NCBI GenBank assembly: GCA_017634255.1
Contig: JAGBNT010000006.1
Span: forward strand, 1-21,904
Direction: 5' to 3'
Source of the DNA: Lachnospiraceae bacterium
GTDB taxonomy: Bacteria; Bacillota_A; Clostridia; Lachnospirales; Lachnospiraceae
Length of the DNA stretch: 21,904 bases
Part shown: one piece after another, positions 14,849 to 21,904 of the stretch
Numbering within the stretch: position 1 is the first letter of the stretch
Layout: each line of letters begins with the position of its first letter
Position numbers and translations under genes: made by a program
The notes under the pieces: generated by a model
What the model was told of the DNA's origin: nothing
Databases searched by the model: none
The model's input: the letters and a program-made list of their open reading frames with translations, nothing else

Positions 14849-15604
14849 ATGCAGCTGAATGAGATACTTGAAAAATGCAGAGCCGGAGAACTTAAGATTG
14901 ACGAGGCGGCTGGCAGGATAAGAGCCTTAAATGTAGCGGATATGGGTTTTGCGGTATTGGACACGGACAGGAGGAGGCGTACAGGCTTTTCTGAGGTAGT
15001 CTACTGCGAGGGCAAGGAGACGGCTTATCTTATAAGTATATTTAAAAGGCTCTTGGAGGAGCAGGGCGAGGTACTCGGAACTAGGGCAGATAAGGAGCAG
15101 TACGAGGCACTGAGTAAAGAAATAGACTCTCTGACATACGATCCCGTCTCGAGGATAATAAGTAAGTGCGAGAGAGAAAAGAAGCTTATAGGAAATGTGG
15201 CGGTTGTCAGCGCCGGTACGGCGGATATCTCCATAGCGGAAGAGGCGGCACAGACAGCCGAGTTTTTCGGAACCTTTGTTAACCGCTACTATGACATTGG
15301 CGTCAGCGGCATACACAGGATACTGTCCAGGCAGGAGAGCATAGCGGCAGCCAACTGTGTAGTAGTAGTAGCGGGAATGGAGGGGGCTCTGGCAAGCGTG
15401 CTTGGAGGTCTTGTCAGAAATCCGATTATAGCTGTACCTACTTCCGTAGGCTACGGCGCAAATCTGGGCGGAGTCTCGGCAATGCTTACGATGATCAATT
15501 CCTGTGCCAACGGGATAGCGGTGGTAAATATAGACGGGGGCTTCAGGGCGGGGTATATCGCAACTCAGATAAACCGCCTGGCAGAGAAAGAGAATGTGGA
15601 GTAA
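14849..15604 (+). CDS. larB: LarB, pyridinium-3,5-biscarboxylic acid mononucleotide synthase
   Basis: Carboxylates the pyridinium ring of nicotinic acid adenine dinucleotide and hydrolyses the phosphoanhydride, the first committed step to the nickel-pincer cofactor. The 251-residue protein has an N-terminal helical part and a C-terminal PurE-like (AIR carboxylase) domain. Typical stretches are VVSAGTADISIAEEA (119-133), VVAGMEGALASVLGGLV (173-189), AVPTSVGYGA (195-204) and MINSCANGIAVVNIDGG. Cys219 matches the family's nucleophilic cysteine. RBS GGAAAGG precedes the start. It lies between larE and larC as one transcription unit. PurE itself is shorter and lacks the N-terminal part. Confidence 0.94.
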   Translation: MQLNEILEKCRAGELKIDEAAGRIRALNVADMGFAVLDTDRRRRTGFSEVVYCEGKETAYLISIFKRLLEEQGEVLGTRADKEQYEALSKEIDSLTYDPVSRIISKCEREKKLIGNVAVVSAGTADISIAEEAAQTAEFFGTFVNRYYDIGVSGIHRILSRQESIAAANCVVVVAGMEGALASVLGGLVRNPIIAVPTSVGYGANLGGVSAMLTMINSCANGIAVVNIDGGFRAGYIATQINRLAEKENVE

Positions 15605-15608
15605 ATGT

Positions 15609-15643
15609 TGCAATTCACCGGTCTGGCAGACCACTGAATTGCA
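15609..15643 (+). promoter_or_regulatory. hairpin between larB and larC
   Basis: TGCAATTCA (15609-15617) pairs perfectly with TGAATTGCA (15635-15643). Inside it, after a 2x2 internal loop, GGTC pairs with GACC around TGGCA. No T run follows, and the larC ribosome binding site AGGAGG starts 16 nt later. An mRNA-processing, stability or translation-control element is possible. Confidence 0.55.
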
Positions 15644-15668
15644 GCGAGCAAAGGTTACAGGAGGCTAT

Positions 15669-16574
15669 ATGAGTAAAGCGATATATTTTGAATGTAGCTC
15701 GGGGATAAGCGGAGATATGACCGTGGCAGCCCTGCTGGATCTAGGAGCGGACGAGGCTAAGCTTAATAAGGTTTTGGAGAGCATACCCGTAAAGGGCTTT
15801 AAAACTGAGATCACAAGGGTAAAAAAATCAGGAATAGATTGTTGTGATTTCAATGTTATCCTGGATAAGGAGCATGAAAATCATGACCACGATATGGAAT
15901 ATCTTTACGGTCACAGGCACGACCATGAGCATGACCACGACCATGACCATGAGCACGGGCATGACCACGACCACGGGCATGACCACGACTATGAGCACCA
16001 CTATGAGCACGGGCATGACCACGACCATGAGCACCACCACGATCACGGGAATCATCACCATGAGCACCGTGGGATGAAGGAGATACGCAGCATAATCGAA
16101 GAGACAAGTATGAGCGACGGGGCACGGGCGCTGGCTGTGAGGATGTTTGAGATAATTGCGAAGGCAGAGGCAAAGGCGCACGGAGTACCGGAGGATGAGG
16201 TGCATTTTCACGAGGTTGGCGCAGTTGATTCTATTGTGGACGTGATTTCCATCGCAGTATGCTTTGATGATCTGGGAATGGAGGCAATTATACCGGAGCT
16301 TAGCGAGGGCAGGGGGTCGGTCCGCTGCCAGCACGGTGTTTTGCCTGTTCCGGTTCCTGCAGTATTGAACATAGCCCAGGAAAACGGTCTTAGACTGCAT
16401 ATAATGAACGTGGAAGGAGAATTTGTTACCCCCACAGGGGCGGCATTTGCCGCTGCCGCTGGAGGGAATAGGACTCTTCCGGAAAGCTTTAAGGTGTTAA
16501 AAGCAGGTCTTGGCGCCGGAAAGAGAAAGCATGAGCTGTCCGGGATACTTCGTGCGCTCCTTATAGAATATTGA
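15669..16574 (+). CDS. larC: LarC nickel-insertion protein, LarC1 part only, His-rich
   Basis: Inserts nickel into the thiolated pyridinium nucleotide in a CTP-dependent reaction. The 301-residue product has the N-terminal ECSSGISGDMTVAALLDLG block, a His-rich segment (69-133) with 30 histidines in HD/HE/HG repeats, and then HFHEVGAVDSIVDV, GVLPVPVPAVL and EFVTPTGAA. It stops at SGILRALLIEY, where LarC1 joins LarC2 in longer homologues. No LarC2 sequence follows in any forward frame before the next promoter, so there is neither a fused domain nor a usable frameshift here. AGGAGG at 15659-15664 selects ATG 15669. The His-rich segment probably stores or captures Ni. larA and larD are not in the window. 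Confidence 0.92.
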   Translation: MSKAIYFECSSGISGDMTVAALLDLGADEAKLNKVLESIPVKGFKTEITRVKKSGIDCCDFNVILDKEHENHDHDMEYLYGHRHDHEHDHDHDHEHGHDHDHGHDHDYEHHYEHGHDHDHEHHHDHGNHHHEHRGMKEIRSIIEETSMSDGARALAVRMFEIIAKAEAKAHGVPEDEVHFHEVGAVDSIVDVISIAVCFDDLGMEAIIPELSEGRGSVRCQHGVLPVPVPAVLNIAQENGLRLHIMNVEGEFVTPTGAAFAAAAGGNRTLPESFKVLKAGLGAGKRKHELSGILRALLIEY

Positions 16575-16629
16575 TAATACATGATTTTTGTTAAATGTTG
16601 ACAAAAACTATCAACGCCTAGAAATAATT

Positions 16630-16658
16630 TTGACAGGAATACCCATATTTTGTATAAT
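16630..16658 (+). promoter_or_regulatory. consensus housekeeping promoter of the chemoreceptor gene
   Basis: TTGACA (16630-16635) and TATAAT (16653-16658) are both perfect and separated by exactly 17 nt, 65 nt upstream of the receptor start. A GTTGA/TCAAC dyad (16597-16601, 16611-16615) lies just upstream. This marks a new transcription unit after the lar genes. Confidence 0.9.
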
Positions 16659-16722
16659 ATATATGTATTCCTTTGTTAAAAGTAGGGATTACATTATATT
16701 TTGTTAAACAGGAGAGTGTGCT

Positions 16723-18375
16723 ATGAAAAAGGGTATATCTATCAGGGTTCAACTTTTGATGATGGCAATCTTGCCGGTGCTTATCGTAGGGGTAGTATTG
16801 ACGGTAATGAGTGCCATTTTCATCAAGAACGGAATGGAAAGTGAAGTTGAAGAGGGTCTTATGGCTGTAGTAGAGGAGTATGAGGACATACTCGAGGATG
16901 TTCCGGAGAGGGAGGAGGGCGACAATGCCCTGGAGGATGAGCTCAAAGCCGATACCGGATACGATTTCACACAGTTCAAGGGTGATACGAGAGCCCATAC
17001 CTCGGTTGTAAAGCCTGACGGGACCAGACCTATAGGGACACAGGCAACACCGGAGATCATCTCTACGGTTATCGGAGGAAAGCAGAAGACATCCAATATG
17101 AACACGGATGTTGCCGGTCAGAGATATGCGGTTGCCTATGTTCCGATAATAAAGGATGGAGCTGTGGAGGGAATGGCATTTGCAGGCAAGCCCTACGCAT
17201 CTGTTTCAAAGGAGATCAGTGCTTCGATCCTGAGTATCGTTATAGTGGGCATAGTCCTTATAATCATAGTGGTTGTGATCGTATTTATGATGGCAGGCAA
17301 GCTGGTAGCCGCAGTCAAGGTAGCCGCGGAGGTTATCGATCATCTCGCCAACGGTGAGTTTGTAAAGGCGGAGCAGTTTACGACAAGAGGCGACGAGCTG
17401 GGGGATATGATAAGGGAGACCAACGCCCTTATAGACACCTTGAGCAATATAGTTTCAAACATCAAGCTGCATGCAACCGATGTAGGTTCGTCCTCCAAGG
17501 AGCTGGCTGATACAGCCAACCAGATATCAATGACTGCCGACGGCGTTTCGAATGCTGTACAGGAGATAGCTACCGGAGCTACCCAGCAGGCGGACGAGAT
17601 ACAGCATGCCACCGAGAATGTAGGCAATATCGGCGAGGCGATAATAAATGTGAGCGAGAACGTCGAAAACCTTCAGGAGATAAACTCGGCAATGAACAGC
17701 AATTCCCAGAAGTCTTCCGAGGCGATCTCGAATTTAAAGACCAGCTCGGACGGAATGAGCAGCGCCATAATAGATATCGCGGAGCGCATAAATGCTACAA
17801 GCGCTGCGGTTGACAGGATAAATGCCAAGATTGAGAATATCAACAATATAGCATCGCAGACCAACCTGCTCGCTCTTAACGCTTCAATAGAGGCTGCCCG
17901 TGCGGGAGAGGCAGGAAAGGGCTTCGCGGTCGTTGCGGAAGAGATCGGTTCCCTTGCTACTGAGTCAGCTACGACTGCTGATGAGATCAAGGACGAGATG
18001 AACACCCTGCTTAAGGAGTCACAGTCAGCGGTCAGCTCTGCTAATGAGGTGCAGAAGGCGAATGACGGGCAAAGAGAGGTTCTTGAACAGACGGTTGAGA
18101 TCATCAATGAGCTCATTGCCAATATAGAGCAGGCAGAGCAGGGCAGCAGGCAGATAGCGGAGAGCGCCGATATCTGTGTAGAGGGCAAGAATGAGATAGT
18201 AGGCGCTATGGACTCGCTTTCAGCTATTTCCGAGGAGAACGCGGCTTCGACACAGGAGACAAGCGCCTCCATGCAGGAGCTCAACGCTACTGTCAATACC
18301 CTTGCCAGCGCGGCTGACAACCTTAACGATGTGGCAAAACAGATGAATGATGAGATTGCTTTCTTTAAGGATTGA
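16723..18375 (+). CDS. methyl-accepting chemotaxis protein with periplasmic-type sensor domain
   Basis: Transmembrane chemoreceptor of 550 residues. TM1 is at about 10-34, an extracytoplasmic single-Cache-like sensor at about 35-165, TM2 at about 167-195, a HAMP region at about 195-250, and a long coiled-coil signalling domain follows. The highly conserved hairpin tip, which binds CheA/CheW, reads [20 protein letters not shown] and continues [15 protein letters not shown] (about 374-407). Gln/Glu pairs flank it as likely methylation sites. The ligand cannot be read from sequence. It is a single-gene unit with its own consensus promoter and terminator, and no che genes lie nearby. It implies a motile, chemotactic host. 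Confidence 0.96.
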   Translation: MKKGISIRVQLLMMAILPVLIVGVVLTVMSAIFIKNGMESEVEEGLMAVVEEYEDILEDVPEREEGDNALEDELKADTGYDFTQFKGDTRAHTSVVKPDGTRPIGTQATPEIISTVIGGKQKTSNMNTDVAGQRYAVAYVPIIKDGAVEGMAFAGKPYASVSKEISASILSIVIVGIVLIIIVVVIVFMMAGKLVAAVKVAAEVIDHLANGEFVKAEQFTTRGDELGDMIRETNALIDTLSNIVSNIKLHATDVGSSSKELADTANQISMTADGVSNAVQEIATGATQQADEIQHATENVGNIGEAIINVSENVENLQEINSAMNSNSQKSSEAISNLKTSSDGMSSAIIDIAERINATSAAVDRINAKIENINNIASQTNLLALNASIEAARAGEAGKGFAVVAEEIGSLATESATTADEIKDEMNTLLKESQSAVSSANEVQKANDGQREVLEQTVEIINELIANIEQAEQGSRQIAESADICVEGKNEIVGAMDSLSAISEENAASTQETSASMQELNATVNTLASAADNLNDVAKQMNDEIAFFKD

Positions 18376-18417
18376 TGTTAAAATCAATATACATGGTTCT
18401 ATAAAACCTGAAAATTT

Positions 18418-18448
18418 AAGCGGCTTGGAAAAATCCGAGCCGCTTTTT
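18418..18448 (+). terminator. intrinsic terminator after the chemoreceptor gene
   Basis: GCGGCTTGGA (18420-18429) pairs with TCCGAGCCGC (18434-18443) with one G-U pair around AAAA, followed by TTTTT (18444-18448). A textbook rho-independent terminator 45 nt after the stop codon. Confidence 0.93.
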
Positions 18449-18490
18449 ATCGCAGAGGCTGCATAAATGAAAAAACGGAGGAATGGGATT

Positions 18491-19123
18491 ATGACAGAAA
18501 ATATCGAGGTTTTTACGCAGAGCAGTATAAGGATCAACGCCGGAAAAATTCTTTATTTCGATCCGTTCCAGCATAAGCAGAATTTCAACGATGCGGATTA
18601 TATTTTTATAACCCATGATCACTATGACCACTTTTCACCGGATGATATAGCCAAGGTCGTTAAGGAAGATACAGTCTTTGTCGTACCTGCAAAGCTCGAG
18701 GCAGAGGTGAAAAAGCTGCTTCCTGCAAAAGGCAGTATAGTTGTCACGAGTCCGGGAGAAAAATACGAGATGGATGGCTTTACCGTGGAAACCGTTCCTG
18801 CCTACAATAATTTCAAGCCCTTCCACACAAAGAAAGCCGGATGGAACGGCTATATCATCGTTTACAACCAAACGAGGATATATGTAGCAGGAGATACGGA
18901 TGCAAACAAGGATAACCGCACTGTTAAATGCGATGTGGCCCTTGTCCCCATAGGGGGAACCTATACGATGAATGCCAGGGAAGCGGCGGAATTTATCAAT
19001 GAGATAAGGCCTAAGGTTGCAATACCAACTCACTACGGCAGCATAGTGGGAAGCTTTAAGGATGCCAATGAATTTGCGGAGGGAGTATCTGAGGATATAA
19101 AGGTAGAAATTAAAATCAAGTAA
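18491..19123 (+). CDS. UlaG-like metal-dependent hydrolase (MBL fold)
   Basis: A 210-residue cytoplasmic metallo-beta-lactamase-fold protein of the compact UlaG/YtnP-like group. The metal motif THDHYDH (41-47), YVAGDTD (131-137, Asp135) and the C-terminal PTHYGSIVG (His181) supply the usual two-metal ligands. The start at 18491 follows GGAGG (18477-18481) by nine bases. An in-frame ATG at 18467 would add eight residues without a ribosome binding site and would lie close behind the upstream terminator. Substrates in this group vary (lactonates, phosphodiesters, nucleotides), so no reaction is assigned. No clear promoter of its own was seen. Confidence 0.87.
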   Translation: MTENIEVFTQSSIRINAGKILYFDPFQHKQNFNDADYIFITHDHYDHFSPDDIAKVVKEDTVFVVPAKLEAEVKKLLPAKGSIVVTSPGEKYEMDGFTVETVPAYNNFKPFHTKKAGWNGYIIVYNQTRIYVAGDTDANKDNRTVKCDVALVPIGGTYTMNAREAAEFINEIRPKVAIPTHYGSIVGSFKDANEFAEGVSEDIKVEIKIK

Positions 19124-19126
19124 GGC

Positions 19127-19156
19127 TTGAAATGTAGGTATGATATAGGATAAGAT
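19127..19156 (+). promoter_or_regulatory. possible promoter of the HPt / diguanylate cyclase operon
   Basis: TTGAAA (19127-19132) and TAAGAT (19151-19156) are spaced by 18 nt, 54 nt before the HPt start. Both hexamers depart from consensus, so support is moderate. Confidence 0.4.
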
Positions 19157-19210
19157 AGAAGAATAATATTATGTCGGGGGCATCCCGTACACTTTGCAGG
19201 GGAGATGGGA

Positions 19211-19549
19211 ATGTTGACAATTAAGCAGCTGGAGAGCTTTGGAGTAAATACAAAGGAGGGTCTCGAAAGATGTCTTAACGACGAGAGCTTTTATCTTGGG
19301 CTGATACCCTCTGCATTGGACCAGTCCTCATACAGTGCGCTTGAGCAGGCAATAAAGGCTAATGATATGGATGCGGCTTTCGAGGCGGCTCATGCTCTTA
19401 AGGGTGTTCTGGGGAATCTTGCCCTCACCCCTATCTATGAGCCTGTGAGTGAAATGACCGAGCTTTTGCGTTCAAGGGCTCAGGCAGATTATGATTCACT
19501 GCTGAAAAAGGTTTATAAAAGCAGAGATGCGCTGGCAGCTATGCTGTGA
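19211..19549 (+). CDS. HPt-domain phosphotransfer protein (first)
   Basis: A 112-residue single-domain histidine phosphotransfer protein that relays phosphate between a hybrid kinase and a response regulator. The four-helix HPt signature is AAHALKGVLGNLAL, with phospho-acceptor His61. It precedes the REC-GGDEF gene by 33 nt and is paralogous to the HPt protein after it (both share AAHA.KGV..NLALT..YE). ATG 19211 is favoured over ATG 19205 because GGGGAG (19199-19204) then has a 6-nt gap instead of none. The partner kinase is not in the window. Confidence 0.88.
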   Translation: MLTIKQLESFGVNTKEGLERCLNDESFYLGLIPSALDQSSYSALEQAIKANDMDAAFEAAHALKGVLGNLALTPIYEPVSEMTELLRSRAQADYDSLLKKVYKSRDALAAML

Positions 19550-19582
19550 GAGTGATCGAAAGGAAGATTTTAAAGACCTGAT

Positions 19583-20905
19583 ATGAAAAAGATACTTATC
19601 GTAGACGATCAGATGATCACCTTAAAGATGACAAGTCATATACTTGCATCCCAGTATCAGACCGTATGCGCGTCCTCCGGTCAGGAGGCAATAGAGCTGT
19701 ATAAAAAAGAACGTCCGGATCTCATCCTGACGGATCTTCATATGCCTGAAATGTCAGGGTTTGAGCTGCAGAGTACTCTTCAGGAGCAGTTTATTGAAAA
19801 TATTCCCATAATGTTCATGACTGCCGACAGCTCGGATGAGAATGAAAGCAAGGGCTTTGAAAACGGAGCGGTGGATTTCATAAGAAAACCCTTCCGGGCG
19901 GATGTGCTGCTTAGGAGAGTAGCCAATATCCTCCAAAGCGTGGAGGAGATACAGGGACTCAGGAAGGCTGCCGAGACCGATCCTATGACAGGGCTTTTGA
20001 ACAAGGCCTCGTCCCAGGATGAAATAGGGTCAATAATCAAGCAGACTCCCGGTGTGCTTATGATGATAGACCTGGACAGCTTTAAGCTGGTGAACGATAT
20101 TTACGGTCACAATATGGGAGATAAGGTTCTTATACGCTTCGCCGAGATAATCCGTTCGGCAATAAGAGCCTCCGATATTGCCGGAAGGGTCGGAGGGGAT
20201 GAGTTTATCGCCTTCTGTCAGCATATCAGGAATGAAGAGGTTGTAGCCGAAAAGGTTAAATATATCAATGACGAGCTTTTGAAATCCGCCCTTGAATATA
20301 TGGGCGATGATATGAGGATACCCCTTGGAGCTTCGGTGGGGGCTGTCTATGTTCCGGATGAGGGAACGGATTTCCTTACAGTCTATAAAAAGGCGGACAA
20401 GGCCCTTTATTCGGTCAAGCAGAACGGAAAGCACGGCTATGCTTTCTATCATGATGCATCAAAGACTGAGCAGGACACAGCGGCTGTCACGACGGGGATC
20501 TTAAGTGAAATGGCGATCCTTGCCGAAAGGGGGCGGGAGAAAGGGGCATTTGCCCTCCCCTATGACCAGTTTAAGCTTATCTATCGATTCCTTATCAGGG
20601 TGGAATCGAATTATCATAAGGAAAACAGGCTTATATTATTTACTCTTAAGGACAAGGACAGCGATGAAGTGAGCAAGGACGTGATCTATGCGACTCAGAG
20701 GTTTTACGATACAGCCTGCTCATCCTTAAGAGCCAGTGATGTAGTTACTTTAAGGGGTAAAAATCAGGTTATGATCCTTTTGCTGGAAGCAAATCTTGTG
20801 GACAGCAAGATGGTCATTGACAGGGTTGTAGCTAACTGGCAGGAAGCGGAGAGGGGATATGAGCTTGTATCTGAGATGGAGATAATTAAGGAGGACAGAC
20901 TATGA
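19583..20905 (+). CDS. response regulator diguanylate cyclase with a degenerate second GGDEF domain
   Basis: A 440-residue soluble regulator. The receiver domain (1-120) has the acidic pair Asp8/Asp9, phospho-acceptor Asp51, Thr80 and Lys102. A GGDEF domain (about 130-290) follows, with DPMTGLLN, the intact active site RVGGDEF (204-208) and an inhibitory-site RxxD (RASD, 195-198) exactly five residues before it. It should make c-di-GMP and be product-inhibited. The remaining ~110-150 residues look like a second, decayed GGDEF domain: RASD (383-386) is followed by five residues and then GKNQV (392-396) where GGDEF would be. That part cannot be a cyclase but might bind c-di-GMP. The gene sits between two HPt genes and overlaps the second by ATGA. 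The ribosome binding site AAAGGAAG is 16 nt from the ATG, an unusually long gap. Confidence 0.92.
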   Translation: MKKILIVDDQMITLKMTSHILASQYQTVCASSGQEAIELYKKERPDLILTDLHMPEMSGFELQSTLQEQFIENIPIMFMTADSSDENESKGFENGAVDFIRKPFRADVLLRRVANILQSVEEIQGLRKAAETDPMTGLLNKASSQDEIGSIIKQTPGVLMMIDLDSFKLVNDIYGHNMGDKVLIRFAEIIRSAIRASDIAGRVGGDEFIAFCQHIRNEEVVAEKVKYINDELLKSALEYMGDDMRIPLGASVGAVYVPDEGTDFLTVYKKADKALYSVKQNGKHGYAFYHDASKTEQDTAAVTTGILSEMAILAERGREKGAFALPYDQFKLIYRFLIRVESNYHKENRLILFTLKDKDSDEVSKDVIYATQRFYDTACSSLRASDVVTLRGKNQVMILLLEANLVDSKMVIDRVVANWQEAERGYELVSEMEIIKEDRL

Positions 20906-21273
20906 CTACCAAAGAGCTTTATGAAAGGATAGGAGCCGATTACGATGCGGCGCTGCGCCGGCTTCCTACGGACGATCTCGTAGCGAAGTTTATAGTCAGA
21001 TTTCTTGATGATACGTCCTGCCAGAGACTTATCGATGTCTGGGAAGCCAAAAACGAAGGGGAGATGTTTGAGGCAGCCCATGCGGCAAAGGGAGTCTGCG
21101 CCAATCTTGCACTGACAAAGCTGTATGAAAATGCGAGTATTATTACTGATGCATACAGACCGGGTAAAGAGGAGCTTAGGGAAAAGACGGATGTTGACGC
21201 TCTTATGAAGCAGTTTAAAGAGGATTACGAAAACTCCGTAAGGGAGATAAATGTTTTTAACGGGGAGAAGTAG
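20902..21273 (+). CDS. HPt-domain phosphotransfer protein (second)
   Basis: A 123-residue HPt protein with signature FEAAHAAKGVCANLAL and phospho-acceptor His60. It is clearly related to the upstream HPt protein, with a longer C-terminal helical tail. Its ATG overlaps the stop of the REC-GGDEF gene (ATGA), with AAGGAGG at 20888-20894, so the two are translationally coupled. It is the last gene before a strong terminator. A phosphorelay to or from the REC domain of its neighbour is the simplest reading. Confidence 0.88.
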   Translation: MTTKELYERIGADYDAALRRLPTDDLVAKFIVRFLDDTSCQRLIDVWEAKNEGEMFEAAHAAKGVCANLALTKLYENASIITDAYRPGKEELREKTDVDALMKQFKEDYENSVREINVFNGEK

Positions 21274-21292
21274 AGCTTATCTAAAGAAGCAT

Positions 21293-21333
21293 ACCGGCTG
21301 ACGAGGTAAAAAGTATCTCGTCAGCCGGTTTTT
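21293..21333 (+). terminator. intrinsic terminator of the HPt / diguanylate cyclase operon
   Basis: A perfect 13-bp stem (ACCGGCTGACGAG, 21293-21305, with CTCGTCAGCCGGT, 21317-21329), an 11-nt loop, and a run of T residues through 21333. It lies 20 nt after the second HPt stop. Confidence 0.95.
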
Positions 21334-21342
21334 ATTATCGCA

Positions 21343-21423
21343 GAGCCGCCGAAAGGAAGATGTCAGCTAAAGCTGACCTGCGGCTCGCGGGCGAGTAGGG
21401 TGCGATTTCATCTTCCCTACTCG
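21343..21423. other. hairpin-rich intergenic segment
   Basis: GAGCCGC (21343-21349) pairs with GCGGCTC (21380-21386) and encloses GTCAGC/GCTGAC (21362-21367, 21372-21377) around TAAA. Next comes a separate perfect 9-bp stem CGAGTAGGG/CCCTACTCG (21392-21400, 21415-21423). CTCGCGG (21384) is also complementary to CCGCGAG (21443). There is no T tract, so it is not a simple terminator. It could be a structured RNA, an mRNA 3' element of the minus-strand dehydrogenase, or an intergenic repeat. Confidence 0.5.
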
Positions 21424-21472
21424 ATTTTAACAGGAAATTGCTCCGCGAGAATGCGTACCCGCTTCTTTCCTT

Positions 21473-21904
21473 TCAGCCGGTAAGGAGCCCCGCGTCAAGG
21501 ACGAACTGGCTTCCGGTAAGGAAACGGGCACCATCGCCCGCGATGTATTTTACGGCTGCCACGATATCCTCTGTCTCAAGCCAGGGGGTTTTCAGCAGAT
21601 TGCCAGCGCTTCTTTCGGCTATCTCGATCGGAGTGCTGCCCTCCATCTCAGCCAGACCGTCATTCATCGGTGTGTTGACGCCGGTGGGATGAAGTGAGAC
21701 CACCCGGATATTGTAGGGCGCGAGCTCTATCGCCTGTGACTTTGTAAGCCCCACCAGACCGTGCTTGGAGGCGCTGTAATGACTCATCCTGTTAAAGCCC
21801 CGAAGCCCGGCTACAGAAGAATTATAGATAATCACCCCCTTCTTTTGCTCTATCATATGCGGGATTATATATTTCGAGGTCAGCCATCCGCCTTTTAAGT
21901 TAAC
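21473..21904 (-). CDS. short-chain dehydrogenase/reductase, N-terminus beyond the right edge
   Basis: The visible 143 residues are the C-terminal half of an SDR oxidoreductase; the open frame continues unbroken to base 21904, so the ATG at 21856 is internal. Visible features are VNLKGGWLTSKYIIPHM, the catalytic Ser in IIYNSSVAGLRG, the YxxxK motif YSASK, the NAD-proximal HPTGVNTPM, and the C-terminal FLTGSQFVLDAG. The SVAGLRG, HPTGVNTPM and TPWLETEDI combination resembles carveol-dehydrogenase or mycofactocin-type SDRs more than FabG, but the cofactor-binding N terminus is not visible and no mycofactocin genes are seen. The substrate is unknown. Confidence 0.88.
   Translation of the reverse strand, partial: VNLKGGWLTSKYIIPHMIEQKKGVIIYNSSVAGLRGFNRMSHYSASKHGLVGLTKSQAIELAPYNIRVVSLHPTGVNTPMNDGLAEMEGSTPIEIAERSAGNLLKTPWLETEDIVAAVKYIAGDGARFLTGSQFVLDAGLLTG

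Noticed and set aside
14927..15634. Long open frame (235 codons) on the minus strand opposite larB
   Set aside because: The product has no recognisable motif and odd composition (many Tyr, His, Arg), and the plus-strand frame is an unmistakable LarB. It is a shadow.
15594..15668. Earlier larC start overlapping the end of larB
   Set aside because: It would add residues unlike LarC and run through the hairpin. AGGAGG before ATG 15669 gives the conserved start MSKAIYFECSSGISGD.
15828..16400. Open frames on both strands through the His-rich repeat of larC
   Set aside because: They encode Val/Met- or Thr/Met-type repeats that are frame-shifted readings of the HD/HE repeat DNA, with no ribosome binding site.
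16575..16622. Terminator after larC
   Set aside because: Only a weak GTTGA/TCAAC dyad without a T tract is present. It does not support an intrinsic terminator.
18447..18457. 11-mer TTATCGCAGAG present just after both strong terminators (18447 and 21335)
   Set aside because: Identical 11-mers are expected by chance in a window of this size. The shared position is curious, but the flanks diverge at once.
21438..21692. Plus-strand frame opposite the dehydrogenase
   Set aside because: It is antisense to the conserved SDR C terminus and has no ribosome binding site or recognisable motif.

Overview
The window reads as chromosomal DNA from a Gram-positive anaerobe of the Clostridia, most likely a Lachnospiraceae-type organism (inference). 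Supporting signs are strong AAGGAGG-like ribosome binding sites, heavy use of AGG/AGA for Arg and ATA for Ile in moderate-GC DNA, a lipoprotein with a typical lipobox, a SigA-consensus promoter, and an amino-acid operon style common in that group. There are about twenty genes, nearly all on the plus strand. I see no rRNA, tRNA, CRISPR array, phage or transposase.

Layout. (1) 1-7961 is a biosynthetic run: leuB (5' end outside the window), ilvD, ilvB, serC, serA and a DUF1015 gene. It covers branched-chain amino acid and serine synthesis. No serB is present; the DUF1015 protein occupies that slot and carries a DGHHR motif like that of ParB-fold serine kinases. (2) 8080-12515 is a tightly overlapped set: a glycogen-branching-enzyme homologue that has lost its catalytic residues, an MscS channel, an orphan ParA ATPase, a tandem 69-bp repeat, and a small Lys/Ala/Pro-rich basic protein. 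No ParB is seen. (3) 12547-12718 is a large imperfect inverted repeat between convergent genes. It is followed by a minus-strand ComEC-like metallo-beta-lactamase-fold lipoprotein. (4) 13978-16574 is larE-larB-larC for the nickel-pincer nucleotide cofactor. LarC has a His-rich stretch of about 30 histidines and stops at the LarC1/LarC2 boundary. (5) 16723-18375 is a chemoreceptor with a consensus promoter and a clear terminator. (6) 18491-19123 is a small UlaG-like metal-dependent hydrolase. (7) 19211-21273 is a signalling module HPt / REC-GGDEF-degenerate GGDEF / HPt, ended by a strong terminator. (8) 21343-21423 is a hairpin-rich spacer. (9) 21473-21904 is the C-terminal part of a short-chain dehydrogenase on the minus strand, running off the right edge.

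The most unusual material is the 8080-12515 group. A polysaccharide-binding pseudoenzyme sits with a ParA ATPase and a basic, disordered, histone-tail-like protein, which suggests a positioning or partition device for a cytoplasmic cargo, perhaps storage polysaccharide. That function is inference only. The c-di-GMP module is also of interest, because its C-terminal domain keeps the RxxD I-site spacing but has lost GGDEF. So is the serine operon, where DUF1015 may stand in for phosphoserine phosphatase.
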